In this document: piece by piece, positions 23,639 through 35,215 of the stretch
Position numbering within the stretch: position 1 is the first letter of the stretch
Layout: each line of letters starts with the position of its first letter
Assembly: GCA_050084985.1 (NCBI GenBank)
Contig: JBITNC010000001.1
Coordinates: 18,476,001-18,540,000, forward strand
DNA: 64,000 nt
Direction: 5' to 3'
Source: Nageia nagi
Taxonomy: Eukaryota > Pinophyta
The notes under the pieces: generated by a model
Seen by the model: the letters and a program-made list of their open reading frames with translations, nothing else
The model's database searches: none
What the model was told of the DNA's origin: nothing
Program-made: the position numbers and the translations under genes

Positions 23639-26600
23639 TTGATTATTCCATCTTGTTAGAATCAAGGGTTTCACATAGAATATTTTGAGATTGTCTAAAG
23701 AGCTAAGATCTTTCCCTTTTGTTGGGTAAGAATTGTAAGGAGGAATTCTAAAGAATATCTCTTCATCTTGCTAGAGAGAAGAGGTTAATTTAAAGGAGTT
23801 CTCTTCATCTTGTTGGCAAGTAGCTATTGAAATAGATCTTATCATCTTGCTAGAAGATCTAAGGAGAATCAAAGATAACATAGTAGTTATTTTTTGGAAT
23901 CATAGTGGTATTGAGGAGAGTGAGAGTTGAGGAGATTTGAGGCATTTTAATTCTTGGATCTAGCTCATTCAAACACTATAAAGCTAATATTGATTTTTTT
24001 ACATGAGAATTGCTAGATCTAAACATTGAGAGTTGATGTTGAGGTTCAAGGCATTGGATCTTATTTGGAGAATAATTTGTTGCATCATTGAATCCTTAAT
24101 ATTACAATTATGAGCATCAAATTTCAAACATGGATTTCCTAGAAAGCAACATTAGATTCAAGGGCATAAAATTTGTGAATTGAAGGACCTTGGAGGAAGA
24201 TGTTAGGAATCTAAACACTAGATCTCAATATTGGAGTAGTTCGTTGGACCTAATTTAGCTACATTTTCAAGTTTGAAGGCTTCAAGGAGGTTCATCTAAC
24301 TTGGTGAGAGGTATTTTTTGAAAATTTTCATCAAGTTTAAGGTTCATTTATGCATTGAAGACCTAGATCTGGCATTCATTTGGCCATTCTAAGGCCATTA
24401 TGGAAGTTTAAGGAAAATCTATGAATCATTTGGAGTTTTTGAAACCATTCAAGAAGGTTGTTGGGCATTTTTGAGACCATTCAGAGGTTCATTTGTATTC
24501 TAAAAGGATATATTCGGTATTTATAAAAATCATTATACATTCTTGAAGGGTTCATTTGACCACTAGGAGAGTCAAATTTCAAAATTTGACATATGTTTGC
24601 CTCGGTGAGAGCAAAATGGAGGTAGCTTGAAAGGATATGTTGAGCTTTTGGGAGGCTTAACTTGTTATGAATTTATGAAATTCAATCATTAGAGATTGGA
24701 ATTTTGAGATCTTGGCATGCTTTGCTAATATTTAGTGATATTTTGCATCAATTCTAGAGTTTTGGGTCATTTTTGTAAGAATGTTAAGCTTGAAGGAGGC
24801 ACAATGTGAATTAGAGTTAATTTTCAAGCCCTTGGACCACATTATCCATCATGGAATGAATCAAATTTCAGGTTTGAGCAATTTTATTTTAAGTTTAAAA
24901 TTATTTATGGATTTAATTTAATTTAGCAAAAATAAGGAGGAAAATAAAAATTAAATTTGGAATTATTTTATTTTATTTTATTTAACAAGTAATTTAAATT
25001 TGGAGAGATAAGGTGTTATTTTTGGAGGTAGTATATTTTATTGTTCTCAAAATTTGAATTTTGGAGGGAAAATAAAATGCAAATATGAAAAGCAAAGTTC
25101 AAATTATTCTTGAAGCTCTATAAATCTAGACATTGGGATAGAAGGAGAGCACATTATTTTTTAGAGCCAAAAATTAAAAATTAGAGAGAAAGAGGGAGGC
25201 ATTTGCAATAGGATAGCTTAGAGACTTATGTGACACCTTCAAGGAGTTCGTTGGGAAGCTAGATGGTTTAGACGCATGCATTGAACACTTGAAGGATAAT
25301 TAAGCACCAAGGAGAACTTCATTTGGATTGGTAGGGCTATTTCTCATAACCAATTCATCCACCTCTAGAGAGCTTGATTCGAAACATTGAGAGCAATATC
25401 CTAGACACAAGTACCAATTGATTAAGGGAGGTGATACAAGCTAATTCATTTGATCATATTTGATCCTTGGTTACCATGGAAACTTAAGATCTGAGCATGA
25501 ATGAGGAATTTCTCCAAAAGATCCCTAGAAACTATAGATTTTATTATTATTGCAAGGAATTTTTGATGTCAAACCACCATTGTGAAAGCTAAGACAAGGG
25601 CTTTCATAAACACCCTAAAATTGCATTTTATCCTTTTGATGGTATTTTATATATATTTATGATACTTAAATTATTTTATCATATCATGTTATACTGATGT
25701 GTTATGCAACATTCCTTATAGGTTCAACAGATGATTTTTTGACACTTAGTATTTTTTAACATTATGTTCTAGTTGTTCGAATAATTTTCTAACCATCTAG
25801 ATGATTTTGCAAGCATCCAATCATACGGATGGTTCTGACTATTCTTTTTATAAATAAGTGGCTTGGGATAACTTTTCAAGGACTAACACTTCATTTTTCA
25901 TACAACTTTGAGCATTCTAAATTATTTGAACATGAATTTAAGCCTTATGACATCATTTGTGAAGGGTTACAATATCAATACTTGAGCTTATACTTTGGAG
26001 CCTTGGGATGTCATCTTCCTACTTGGTAGATTGAGGTATTCCTAATGGTTTCTTGATTATTTACTATTGATGATTGTGTTTCATGAGTTTTGTAAGTTAT
26101 AGATCATCTTTTTGATCCATTGGTAAAGCTTTTATCCTTTAAAACTTATTATTATTTAAATTGAATTAGCATTTAGGCATAGTTATGCTAAACCACACAC
26201 CTAAGGTATCAACCTAGGGTTTTACCTTTAAGGTCTAAACCTTAGGGTTTGTTCTTTGTTTATGGCTAGTTAGTATAGATTATTCTAGATCTATCATTCT
26301 CTAGGTTCTTGTTCATCATTATTTTCATTATTTATTCATCTTAGTAAAGGATTTGTACATCTTTGAATCTTTATCACGTCTTATTATACCTAACACAAAT
26401 ATTTTTCAATTGTTCATTTAGCCTTATCATTAGTCTATGTTTGATCACATCAGTTGCATCATAGGCATAACACTATTTTCTATCATCTTGTTGATTAAGG
26501 ATTAGGGAGCTTACAATCTTGTAAAGTTCGGGTTGCAGCCTAATTGAGTGATCACAAGGTCTTAAGGACTTGTGATTTGAATCTCCTTTTAACATTTATC

Positions 26601-28351
26601 TTCATATCAAGTTTTAGATATCATTTGGACATCTTGGACACAAAGCACATTCTCTCATCCTTTATCTTTTCAAATTGGCTTATCACAACATAGGAAAACT
26701 AGTGTAGAAATGCATATTTATCCTTGAATTGCTCACAAGGTATGTTAAGTGGTTTAGTTGTAGTAATAATAGGCATTTACAAATGGCAATAATGGTGGCA
26801 TCATGTTGGTCCTATATTTGCAAAGCTAAGAGGATTTTTCAAGCTTCTTTCCATTCTTTTTATGAATTATTAATTTAGATATTCCCCATTGTTTGGAGCA
26901 TTTGTGTGGTTGATTCTATTTGAAACTTATAGGAAGGTCTTATAAATATGAAAACCTTAAAGACTCAACCTAACTACAAATCAAATCATGCTTCATATTA
27001 TCGATTATGATTGCAAATCATCCTCATTTGAAAAATTATGTAGGTTTTCCATATGACTCTGTAGTCATGTTGTACCTAAACAATTTTGCTTGCATTTAAG
27101 TTTTAAGTAAGTTTTAGTTATTTTTGCTTAATTTCACACTTGTATTTAGGTGAAAATAGTCCATTGTAAGGTTTATCTATAATATATGGGCACCCTTGTC
27201 ACAAGACTTATCATATCCTTGTCATAGGATTTTACTTCGGTAATTATTTCTTAGTCATTCAAAATTTTCTTTGCAAAATTTTTGTCATCTATACAAATTC
27301 TAATCTTTTGGATTGTTAGAACTATTTTCATAGTTGTCCTTGTAGTGGATGATTCTATGATAGAGAGGTGTAACCCTCATTTGCACTTCACGATTTGGAG
27401 TGGGAAGGAACGATTTCGAATGGGTAAGAATTTGAGTCAATTTTAGTACTTGGTCTATACGATTTGGTTACTATCTTCATAATAGGATTGTCCTTATGTT
27501 AGTGAATTTTGCATTGCATTTGTAGGGATTGGTTGCACATAAATAAAATATAATTTGGGTTTAAAATACAATATTGAAAAAGGGAATTACTTATTGTTGG
27601 AACTTGTTTCATAAGTGTTATGTTCATAAAAAAGTTGCAACTTTGCATTGTTTTGATTTTGAAAAAATAAGAAAAAGTTTTCAATTATCATCCTTGGGTG
27701 GGAGTGCTTGCTTTTTATTTGAAAAATGAAAAAATGTTGAGGGATATAGTTGCATTTTCATTTAATCATAGGGTTGCATTTCATATTTTTTTATTTGCAC
27801 AAAAGTCCTTCACATACTTAGGGAGTTTATAAAGCATGTGGATTTAATTCCCACAACCTAACTCATACTCAGATTTCATCACTGAAATGGAAGCTTCTTC
27901 CTATTCAGGATAGATTCCTATAGAGGGTACCTGAGAAACCTGTAAAATATTTCACACCCTTAGAGATTGAGCCTTAACCTTTAAAATGCTTGACTAAAAT
28001 CATCTTTAAGGAAACTACATAACGTTGCATCAAAATTTACAAAGTGCATTAAAATAAATCCTAATTAAAAAGATAAAGAGTCAATTTAACAAAGAAGAAA
28101 TTAGATAAATAATTGAAGATTTTTATCCCTCACTATTATTATCTTATCATTTAGAATTTATCTTTTGAAAAGAGTACATCATTTAGATTGAGTGATTTAC
28201 ATACATGCATTACAAAGATATTTTAACAAAACTCTATCTTGGTGTTAATTATTTTATTGCTGCATATTATTTTATTCTTCTATTTATAAGCTTATTTATT
28301 TAAAGTTCTTAATGAGTAATTTATCATATCGTATCTTTACTATGCATACAT
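23639..28351 (+). other. Long leader-like sequence between the plus-strand LTR and Gypsy-2 gag
   Basis: I find no gene in this 4.7-kb stretch. A TATA-like TATAAAT at 25119-25125, followed by a purine-rich tract, could belong to a second LTR, but I could not set its borders. The sequence may join the 22529-23622 LTR to Gypsy-2 or may be composed of several fragments. Confidence 0.3.
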
Positions 28352-28760
28352 CATGGATGATAATCCTTGGTCCATTCACATGGTTGAGACCAAGGGTAAA
28401 ATTAGGGCTAGAGAGCACAAAAAAGAGGAATAAAATAATAAGGTAAATCATCCAACTCCTCTTCCTCATTTGCATGTCCCTCATATTCAATCATGTACAC
28501 CTAATCATTCATCGCATCTTGAACCCATCCATTCATCGCCTCATCTCTCTTTTGGTCAATAATTAGAGAGATTTCATTTTCTTGACTCCACTCCTCAATA
28601 GCAAGGGAGAGATCATGTGTCATGTTGTAGAGCTAACACATCACATATAGGAGTTCATCCTAGTTTTGAGTATCCTACATCACATTGTTAGGTTGATCCC
28701 TCACATGTTGATTCTTATCATGTTCCATAGTGTGGATTTAAGCATCTTGTACCATGTCCA

Positions 28761-28830
28761 AGACTTAGTTTTTCTCATGCTTCTCCCCATCCCATAGACT
28801 TAGTTTTTCTCATGCTTCTCCCCATCCCAT
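28761..28830. repeat. Perfect 35-bp tandem duplication
   Basis: Positions 28761-28795 and 28796-28830 are identical, each beginning AGACTTAGTTTTTCTCATGC. This is a recent slippage event in the gag-like part of Gypsy-2. Confidence 0.9.
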
Positions 28831-29939
28831 AGAGCCACTATTATCTCAATAAGAGTTATTCATGAGTGATCCCATAGTCTAGTCATTATATCAGGAGTTT
28901 TAAGAGACCCAGTTTGATCCATCATGTGCACCTAATCGAATACCTACACCACCTCATATTCTTATAGTATAGGTTACCCATGCTAGGAATTCTTAGTATA
29001 AGGAAGAAGATGGCCATATAGATGATGTTTCTATGTCATCTATTACTAGGTCATATTTATCACATCTCTTTGTACATTATATTATAGAATAGGATCACAA
29101 GGTAACTTATCATGAGGAACCACTATTACGTCCTAGGTCACTTGCTCATGTCAATGCTTTACATGATATACCCCCCTCCTCACCCTAAACCAGTCATGTT
29201 TAGGTCATCACAGGGTCCTCCAGGTCCTCCTCTAGGTGGTCCTCCTATACCTACATTTTTTCCTCTTATTAGTCCTAATATATGTGTTATTACATTCTAT
29301 AGACCACCACCATATCTTCCAAATGATTGGGTTGGATACTATTATGATGATCCTTCTTTTACACACTAACCTAAAGCATAATGTCAATTTCTTTTGTTGC
29401 ATGGCCATGAGTCTTCACTTCATCTTATCCTATGTCATGTTCATCCTACTATACCTCATGTTCCTGAGTCTCATATGCAATATGAGGTCTCATCTAGAGT
29501 TCACATAGGACATGGATCTCACTCATACCCGATCAATCCACTACTAAAACCACATTATTCTCTTCTCATGTGGTGGTACCTCCTAGACAAGTATATGTAT
29601 AATAGCTTGAAGATCCTCCTCATGCATATGCTTGTCCTAGATCCCTTGTACCACATTATGATCATGGGTACAATGAATCTTATCTTCATTACCAAGTCTC
29701 TTTGCTTGGACACTCTAGATTTTTGAGTCACCATGAGTTGCAGGATCCATATACTAAAGGGTTTTGGTTCAAAATCGCATAAGCTTTGCACCTATAGTGA
29801 TGTTTAACACATGAAAACATTGCCATTCATATGGGTAGGATCAAGATCCATATTATGACATGTATGACTAGTATGATTATTATCCTATCAGTCAGGTTCC
29901 TAAATAACATACCATTATTAGCATTCAACCTCCTAGCAT

Positions 29940-31110
29940 CGATGATGAAATCTTAAAGAGGTTGAAGTATATGGAACTTATATTCAGTGACCATGGGAAA
30001 ACTAAATTATCTTACACATCAATTTGTAATGAGCCTATCCATCCAAGTGTAGCTATAATAGCCTCCATTATACGTTTCAAATTCCAAAGGGGAAAGAGGA
30101 TCCTAAAGAGCACCTAAGATAGTTCAAATACTCATGCTACATCATCAGTAGTGATGATGTGTTAATGCTTAGGATCTTTCCCATGATGCTTGTGGGAAAA
30201 GACCTAGAATATTATAGAAATCTTACACAACACAAAATATAGTATTTTGAACATTTGGCTAACAAATTTCTAGATCATTTTGCTATCAAAGTCTAAAAGA
30301 GGGCATCTATCACAAAGTTGGGCAAGTTATCATAGTTTTATGATGAATCTATTTCAAATTATGTTTGTATATGGAGAGAAGTTATTATAGACATGCATTA
30401 TACACTTCCTTAGGATAAGTTAGTAAAAATATTCTCTAGTGGTTACAATAAAACTATTTCTTGTATACTTAAAATTCAGTAGCATCATACCTTTAAGGAT
30501 GCTTTATCACAATCTAAGTTGATAGAGGAAGCCAAGGTTCAATATGTTGAAATAAAGCTAAGGAAGAAAGAGAACAATAATAAAAAATATTGTAATAATG
30601 ACAATAATCCAAGTACTTCTTATCAAAAACATTAGAGTAATCAAGTCTCTCAGGATGTTAATCACACTCAACTAGTTGTAAAATTAGCTCCACCACATCC
30701 AGGGCCAATCCATCTATGCAACAATCAAACACAAGAGAGACCTAGGAAAAATAATGTTCAACATAATTAGCAAGATAATTAGACTTAGGTAACCTCAACA
30801 GTAAGGGGCATGCAAATCATGGACACCTTTGGTCAAACTTGTAGAGGATGTTTTGAAAAAGTTACTTGATGCATAATTGGTAAATCTCCCTAAAATCAAA
30901 CAAGAATATCCTAATTAGGAGAAACCAATATGGTATAAGGATAATGAATATTGCATTCATCATAGATAAAAAGTTCATGAAACTAATAAATGTAATCAAT
31001 TACGAAATGTTATCCAAAGATTAATTGATAATGGGAAAGTCTCCATGGGAAATCTAATGGCCCAACCTAGTAGAAACTTGGGGGTCTTCCAAGATCCACT
31101 TCCAAGACAT
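29940..31110 (+). pseudogene. Gypsy-2 gag core and knuckle-like region
   Basis: Frames give CNEPIHPSVA, then a capsid-like segment with MLRIFPMMLVGKDLEYYRNL, HLANKFLDHFAIKV and KLGKLSWFYDESISNYV, and the spacer KDALSQSKLIEEAKVQYVE. At about 30940-31030 the frame YCIHHRQKVHETNKCNQLRN is the gypsy CxxHxxxxHxTxxC-type region. Gag is the particle-forming protein of the element. Several shifts and stops disable it. Confidence 0.8.
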
Positions 31111-31779
31111 AACAATAATATCAATCACATCTTATCAAATACCTTGCAAGAATTTATTCATGACTAATCCAAGGTAATCTAATGCATTTATGGAGTCCAT
31201 TAACATAGCATTAGATTTTTTATTTATGGGAGGTATTGATATTACACTAGATTATGAGTTCATGGGAGTTATAGATGCACCAATAACTTATTAGATTATG
31301 GAATTTCATGATACCAATATGGTCAATTTCACCACTATAATAGGTATAGTACATGATAGAGTCCCCCTCCCCTTCCTAGGCAAGAATTCAACAACTTCTA
31401 CCTCAATATATAGTTCATATATAGACACAACCCCCACAACCAATAGTGACAATTCAGACATAGTTATTTAAAAAACATCTTCAAACAAAGCTCTCTTTAT
31501 AAGATTTATTTCAGAAATAAAAAGAACATAGGGATGCCTTGAATAACATCTTAAAAGTAATAGAGCTAGATGATGATAATCTGAATTCTTTTGGAGACTT
31601 CATTGGGGTAGTACAAAGTGCCACAAGACATGGAATTACTCTTTATCATTATGAGATACAACATCCTCCACCAGATAAGCCTAGGTATCCTGCATTATAT
31701 ATAGTAGCTTACGTGGATTCTCATCCTTCAAAAAAAGTGCTAGTCAAAATGGTATAATTAATGTCATATCTTCAATGGA

Positions 31780-32085
31780 ACTTGAAAAGCTTAAGGTTCC
31801 TATTCAGTTTCTAAATGCACCCACTCTTATTATAAGGGAATCTAATAATACCTTTCCAACTACAATGGGTACAATAATACTTCCAATCAAGGTCAAAGTT
31901 AAAGAGATTATGGTGACATGTCATGTGGTAGAGAGGTAATGCAATATAATTTTCTCTTAGGCCAACAATGGATTGAGTATATGGAGTTAGTTCCTTCTAA
32001 ATTGCATAAATGTTTAAAGTATATACATAATGAAATGGTACATTGCATAGTAGGTGATTCAAACCCCTTCAATCACTACAACTCT
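31780..32085 (+). pseudogene. Gypsy-2 aspartic protease, C-terminal part
   Basis: The segment reads MVTCHVV, then YNFLLGQQWIEYMELVPSKL and KCLKYIHNEMVHCIVGDSNP, matching the gypsy protease tail also present in Gypsy-1. The N-terminal active-site loop is not clear. Confidence 0.7.
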
Positions 32086-32689
32086 ATTTTCTTCCTGAGT
32101 CTCCTTAGATGACATGTGGACATCTTTTTCCAATCATCATTCTTGTCAACAATGATCCTAATCCATAATATTCAAGTTCATAAGAACCCCCATGCTCGAC
32201 TCTTCCTCCTATTCAACCAATCATTTCTTTACAACCATGTTCATCTCCATCTAATGTGGTTCCCTTTATATGTCATGATGGTATGTATCTTGAGGATCCT
32301 ATGAACACTTCTTCCAAATCTTAGACCTCTTCTACTTCCATTTGTAGAAACAATTATCCATCATATCATAATATGCCACCACCAAGTAGTTTCCACTCTC
32401 CTTCTTATTTAGCATTTTATCCACTTCAGGAAGATGAACTCTCTTCCTCTTAGGTTGACCTTGATCCTCTCCACCAACATCATGTCAGTCACATTATTTC
32501 ACCACCTTCAAATTCCCTTTAGTATGAATGTCTTGGTAAGGGGGGTATCATAGTAATGATGTTGTTGTAGATATTCCTATTGCATGAGACTTAGGGATAC
32601 CTCAAGAATCCCCACTGGTCCTAAGATATGTCATCCCACTAGGCCAGCATCTGAACCAATCATTTTTTTTCTAAATAGGTACTGATTTA

Positions 32690-32930
32690 CCTAAGAATAT
32701 TCCCCTTGAGCATCATCTTAAAGAAAATTTTTATGCAAAAATTGAATATCTATCGTATCCTAAACTAGTGCATAGAATCTTTACCATATGTAAATGGCAA
32801 GGATATGGCTTAGGAAAATTTGAGCAAGGTCAAGTTCATGCTTTCTCTATTTCTTTTCAGCCTAACCATGATAAATGAGGTATAGGGTTTAGTGGCCCTA
32901 AACTTAAGCCTCTAGAAATACAACTCAAGC
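32690..32930 (+). pseudogene. G-patch-like segment of the Gypsy-2 polyprotein
   Basis: The frame reads YPKLVHRIFTICKWQGYGLG, then KFEQGQVHAFSISFQPNHDK, then a stop and GIGF. The spaced glycines with aromatic residues (WQGYGLGKFEQG) resemble the G-patch, a short motif of RNA-processing proteins that contacts helicases or nucleic acid. It also occurs in some retroviral and retroelement polyproteins. Here it lies between protease and reverse transcriptase. One in-frame stop (TGA at about 32876) breaks it. Confidence 0.55.
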
Positions 32931-33559
32931 ATATTAATATTCTAGAGCAAGAGGTGCACCATAATGATGTGCATGATCTCAATTTGTATTTTGGATCATC
33001 TAATCCTCATGCCTCAGAGTGTTCCATCCCTAACAATTTCTTCCATGATCTTTCTTGTGAGTTTATCTTTTATGTTTCTATGGTTGCTTTTGATAATTTG
33101 TCTCCTTTTATCACTCTTATGGATTGCAATTTATAATTTTTTTTTTCTTTTGATTTCATAGATTTCTCATCTCCTTTGTCATCACCTTTTTTTTTCTTTG
33201 ATAGTGCATCTTTTCCTCATGATTTCCTTGATGAAGCTTCATCATCAAAATTGGCTTCTTTAATTTATAGTATGGATAATGATGATTATGAATACCTTCC
33301 CATATTTAATAAGTTAGAGAAGGGATTGCACATGCACTTAGGCAAGTTAGTGATGACCCTAAGGATCCTAAAATAGTGTATTTGGGAGATGTGTTAGATG
33401 AGTTAGAAAGAACAAAGGTGACCTAAATTATTAAGAGTTATTCCAATATATTTATGTTCAACTATCAGGATATGCTAGGAAAGGATCCTAATATTTATTT
33501 CCACAACATTATAGGTATCTTTATGCTAAGCCATTCAAGAAGAAGCCTTGTAAGATCAA

Positions 33560-33995
33560 CCCTTCCTAGTCATTATAAATTAAGGATGAGCTTAAGAAGT
33601 TGTTAGATTCTAAGTTTATATAGATTACCATCAATGGATCTCTAACATGAATAATGTCAGTAAACTAGAAGGTATTATCATAATTTACATTGATTTTAGA
33701 AACCTTAATGTGGCATGTCCCAAGGATGATTTCTTGTTGCCCAACATAGACACATTGGTCAACAATATAGTAGGATATGAAATTTTCACCCTTATGGATG
33801 GTGTTTTTGGCTACAACCATATTTGGGTGGCCCCTCAATATCAACACAAAAAACTATTCATTACACCATTGGGGCATATTCTATTACAAAGTGATTCCCT
33901 TCAGGCTTAAGAATGTTGGTGCCACCTATCAATGTACTATAGATGACTTATTGGCCAATTCTAGAACAAGGAATCAACATTGGGAGGTTCTGGAG
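33560..33995 (+). pseudogene. Gypsy-2 reverse transcriptase, N-terminal part
   Basis: The frames give DELKKLLDSKFI, IDFRNLNVACPKDDFLLPNI, TLMDGVFGYNHIWVAPQYQH and FRLKNVGATYQ, then IDDLLANS. The normal spacing before the IDD active-site box is shortened by about a dozen codons, so there is an internal deletion as well as frameshifts. The sequence ends at LTR B of Copia-2. Confidence 0.85.
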
Positions 33996-34497
33996 TGAAG
34001 GATTTGAGCCTTAAATAACACAATCCTAAACTACTAATATATATTGTAAGTTCACTCAAACATCAATTTACTCAAAGCTTAACAATCTCACAAATTGACT
34101 CAAGATATAAAATAGTTCCTCAAACTAAGAGTACATCCACTATCAAAGATTTTTTTTTATTCACAAAGATAACTCTCTTACAATAATTCTTTCTACATCT
34201 TTTAATCACTATCTTAGAGCATAACTTTGCTTCACAATTGTTGTGTGATCACAAAGAGGAGGGCTTCTATTTATAGGCCAAAATATCCCTTTAGATCACC
34301 CTTTTAACCATAGTACAAAGGCATGACATGCTTCACCCTTTTACCCAAGGGGCATGCTCATGAGATGGAGTGTAGGATAAGTTACATTATCATATTTACT
34401 TCAATAGTTAAGGTATCCAGGGATACCATTACGTATTAGTGAATTGATAAAAAAAAACATTACAAAACCTTACAATAATTCATTATATATTCCAACA
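33996..34497 (-). repeat. LTR B (Copia-2 3' LTR)
   Basis: A 502-bp LTR. On the minus strand it starts TGTTGGAATATATAATG and ends ..CCTTCA. It has a TATA-like box (minus-strand CTATAAATAG, 34268-34277). A purine tract precedes it on the minus strand. Confidence 0.85.
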
Positions 34498-34506
34498 CTC
34501 CCTCTT
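34498..34506 (-). promoter_or_regulatory. Polypurine tract of Copia-2
   Basis: The minus strand reads AAGAGGGAG immediately before the TGTTGG start of LTR B, the position of the plus-strand priming site in reverse transcription. Confidence 0.7.
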
Positions 34507-35215
34507 AATGAAATGTTAGGATAAAGTGAAGAAGAGAGAAGAAAGAGAGAGTAAGAGAGTTCTCCTCCATACAAATACAATCAAAGATGAGAACTTTTTA
34601 CATCTTTATGAAGTAAGCAAGATCTTAGTTTGAGAATCACTACTTTACCATTCTAACAAATGGTTTACAATACAATCATTAACCATACCTGGTTTTAATG
34701 TACATAAAGTAGTCATCCAAGTGGAAGTTGACATGATTAGCCTCCATGAACTTGCATACCTGAAGTAAGTAATTTGCAATCTTAAAAGAAACTTACAAGC
34801 TACAAGTAGCTCAAATAACAAAATTAGTTATATGCAACACATTCATATCAACAAGGATAGATGAATCAAACAATGCCATCCTAAATTGATCAATGGTGCA
34901 TTATAAGTCATCACGAAGATTCTAAACCAATACTCAGTCACCTATTGTATACAAAATATGTGTTGATTATCATTACAAAATGCACATACAAGGTCCTCAC
35001 ACATGGATAATTGAATATTTTAAAAAGACACATACATGATCCTCACAGATAGATAACTAAATAGTGCTAGGATGATCAATCATTTGCTTAAAAAAATATA
35101 CAAATTCTTCACATGAAGCGAACTTACCATGGTGTACAACAAAATCAACACTATACAACATAAAATCCTCTTAAGGGTGAAGTTATCATCATAAATATGA
35201 ATTCAACATAATAAT
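34507..35215 (-). other. Copia-2 3' untranslated region
   Basis: About 700 bp lie between the end of the polyprotein frame (35216) and the polypurine tract. I see no coding features in it. Confidence 0.5.

Larger units (their letters stand above)
28352..33995 (+). mobile_element. Gypsy-2: degraded Ty3/gypsy gag-pol, cut by Copia-2
   Basis: In plus-strand order the region holds a Pro/His-rich N-terminal gag-like part (28352-29800), gag core (29940-30760), a knuckle-like region (about 30940), aspartic protease (about 31780-32080), a G-patch-like segment (32780-32910), and reverse transcriptase (about 33560-33990). RNase H, integrase and the 3' LTR are missing, because the sequence stops exactly at LTR B of Copia-2. 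I could not find the continuation beyond 42431, so the break is not a simple insertion. Stops and frameshifts occur throughout. Confidence 0.8.

Noticed and set aside
29112-29726. Pro/His-rich ORFs as a host gene
   Set aside because: They lie in order just before a gypsy gag core and in its direction, so they are treated as the N-terminal part of the Gypsy-2 gag.
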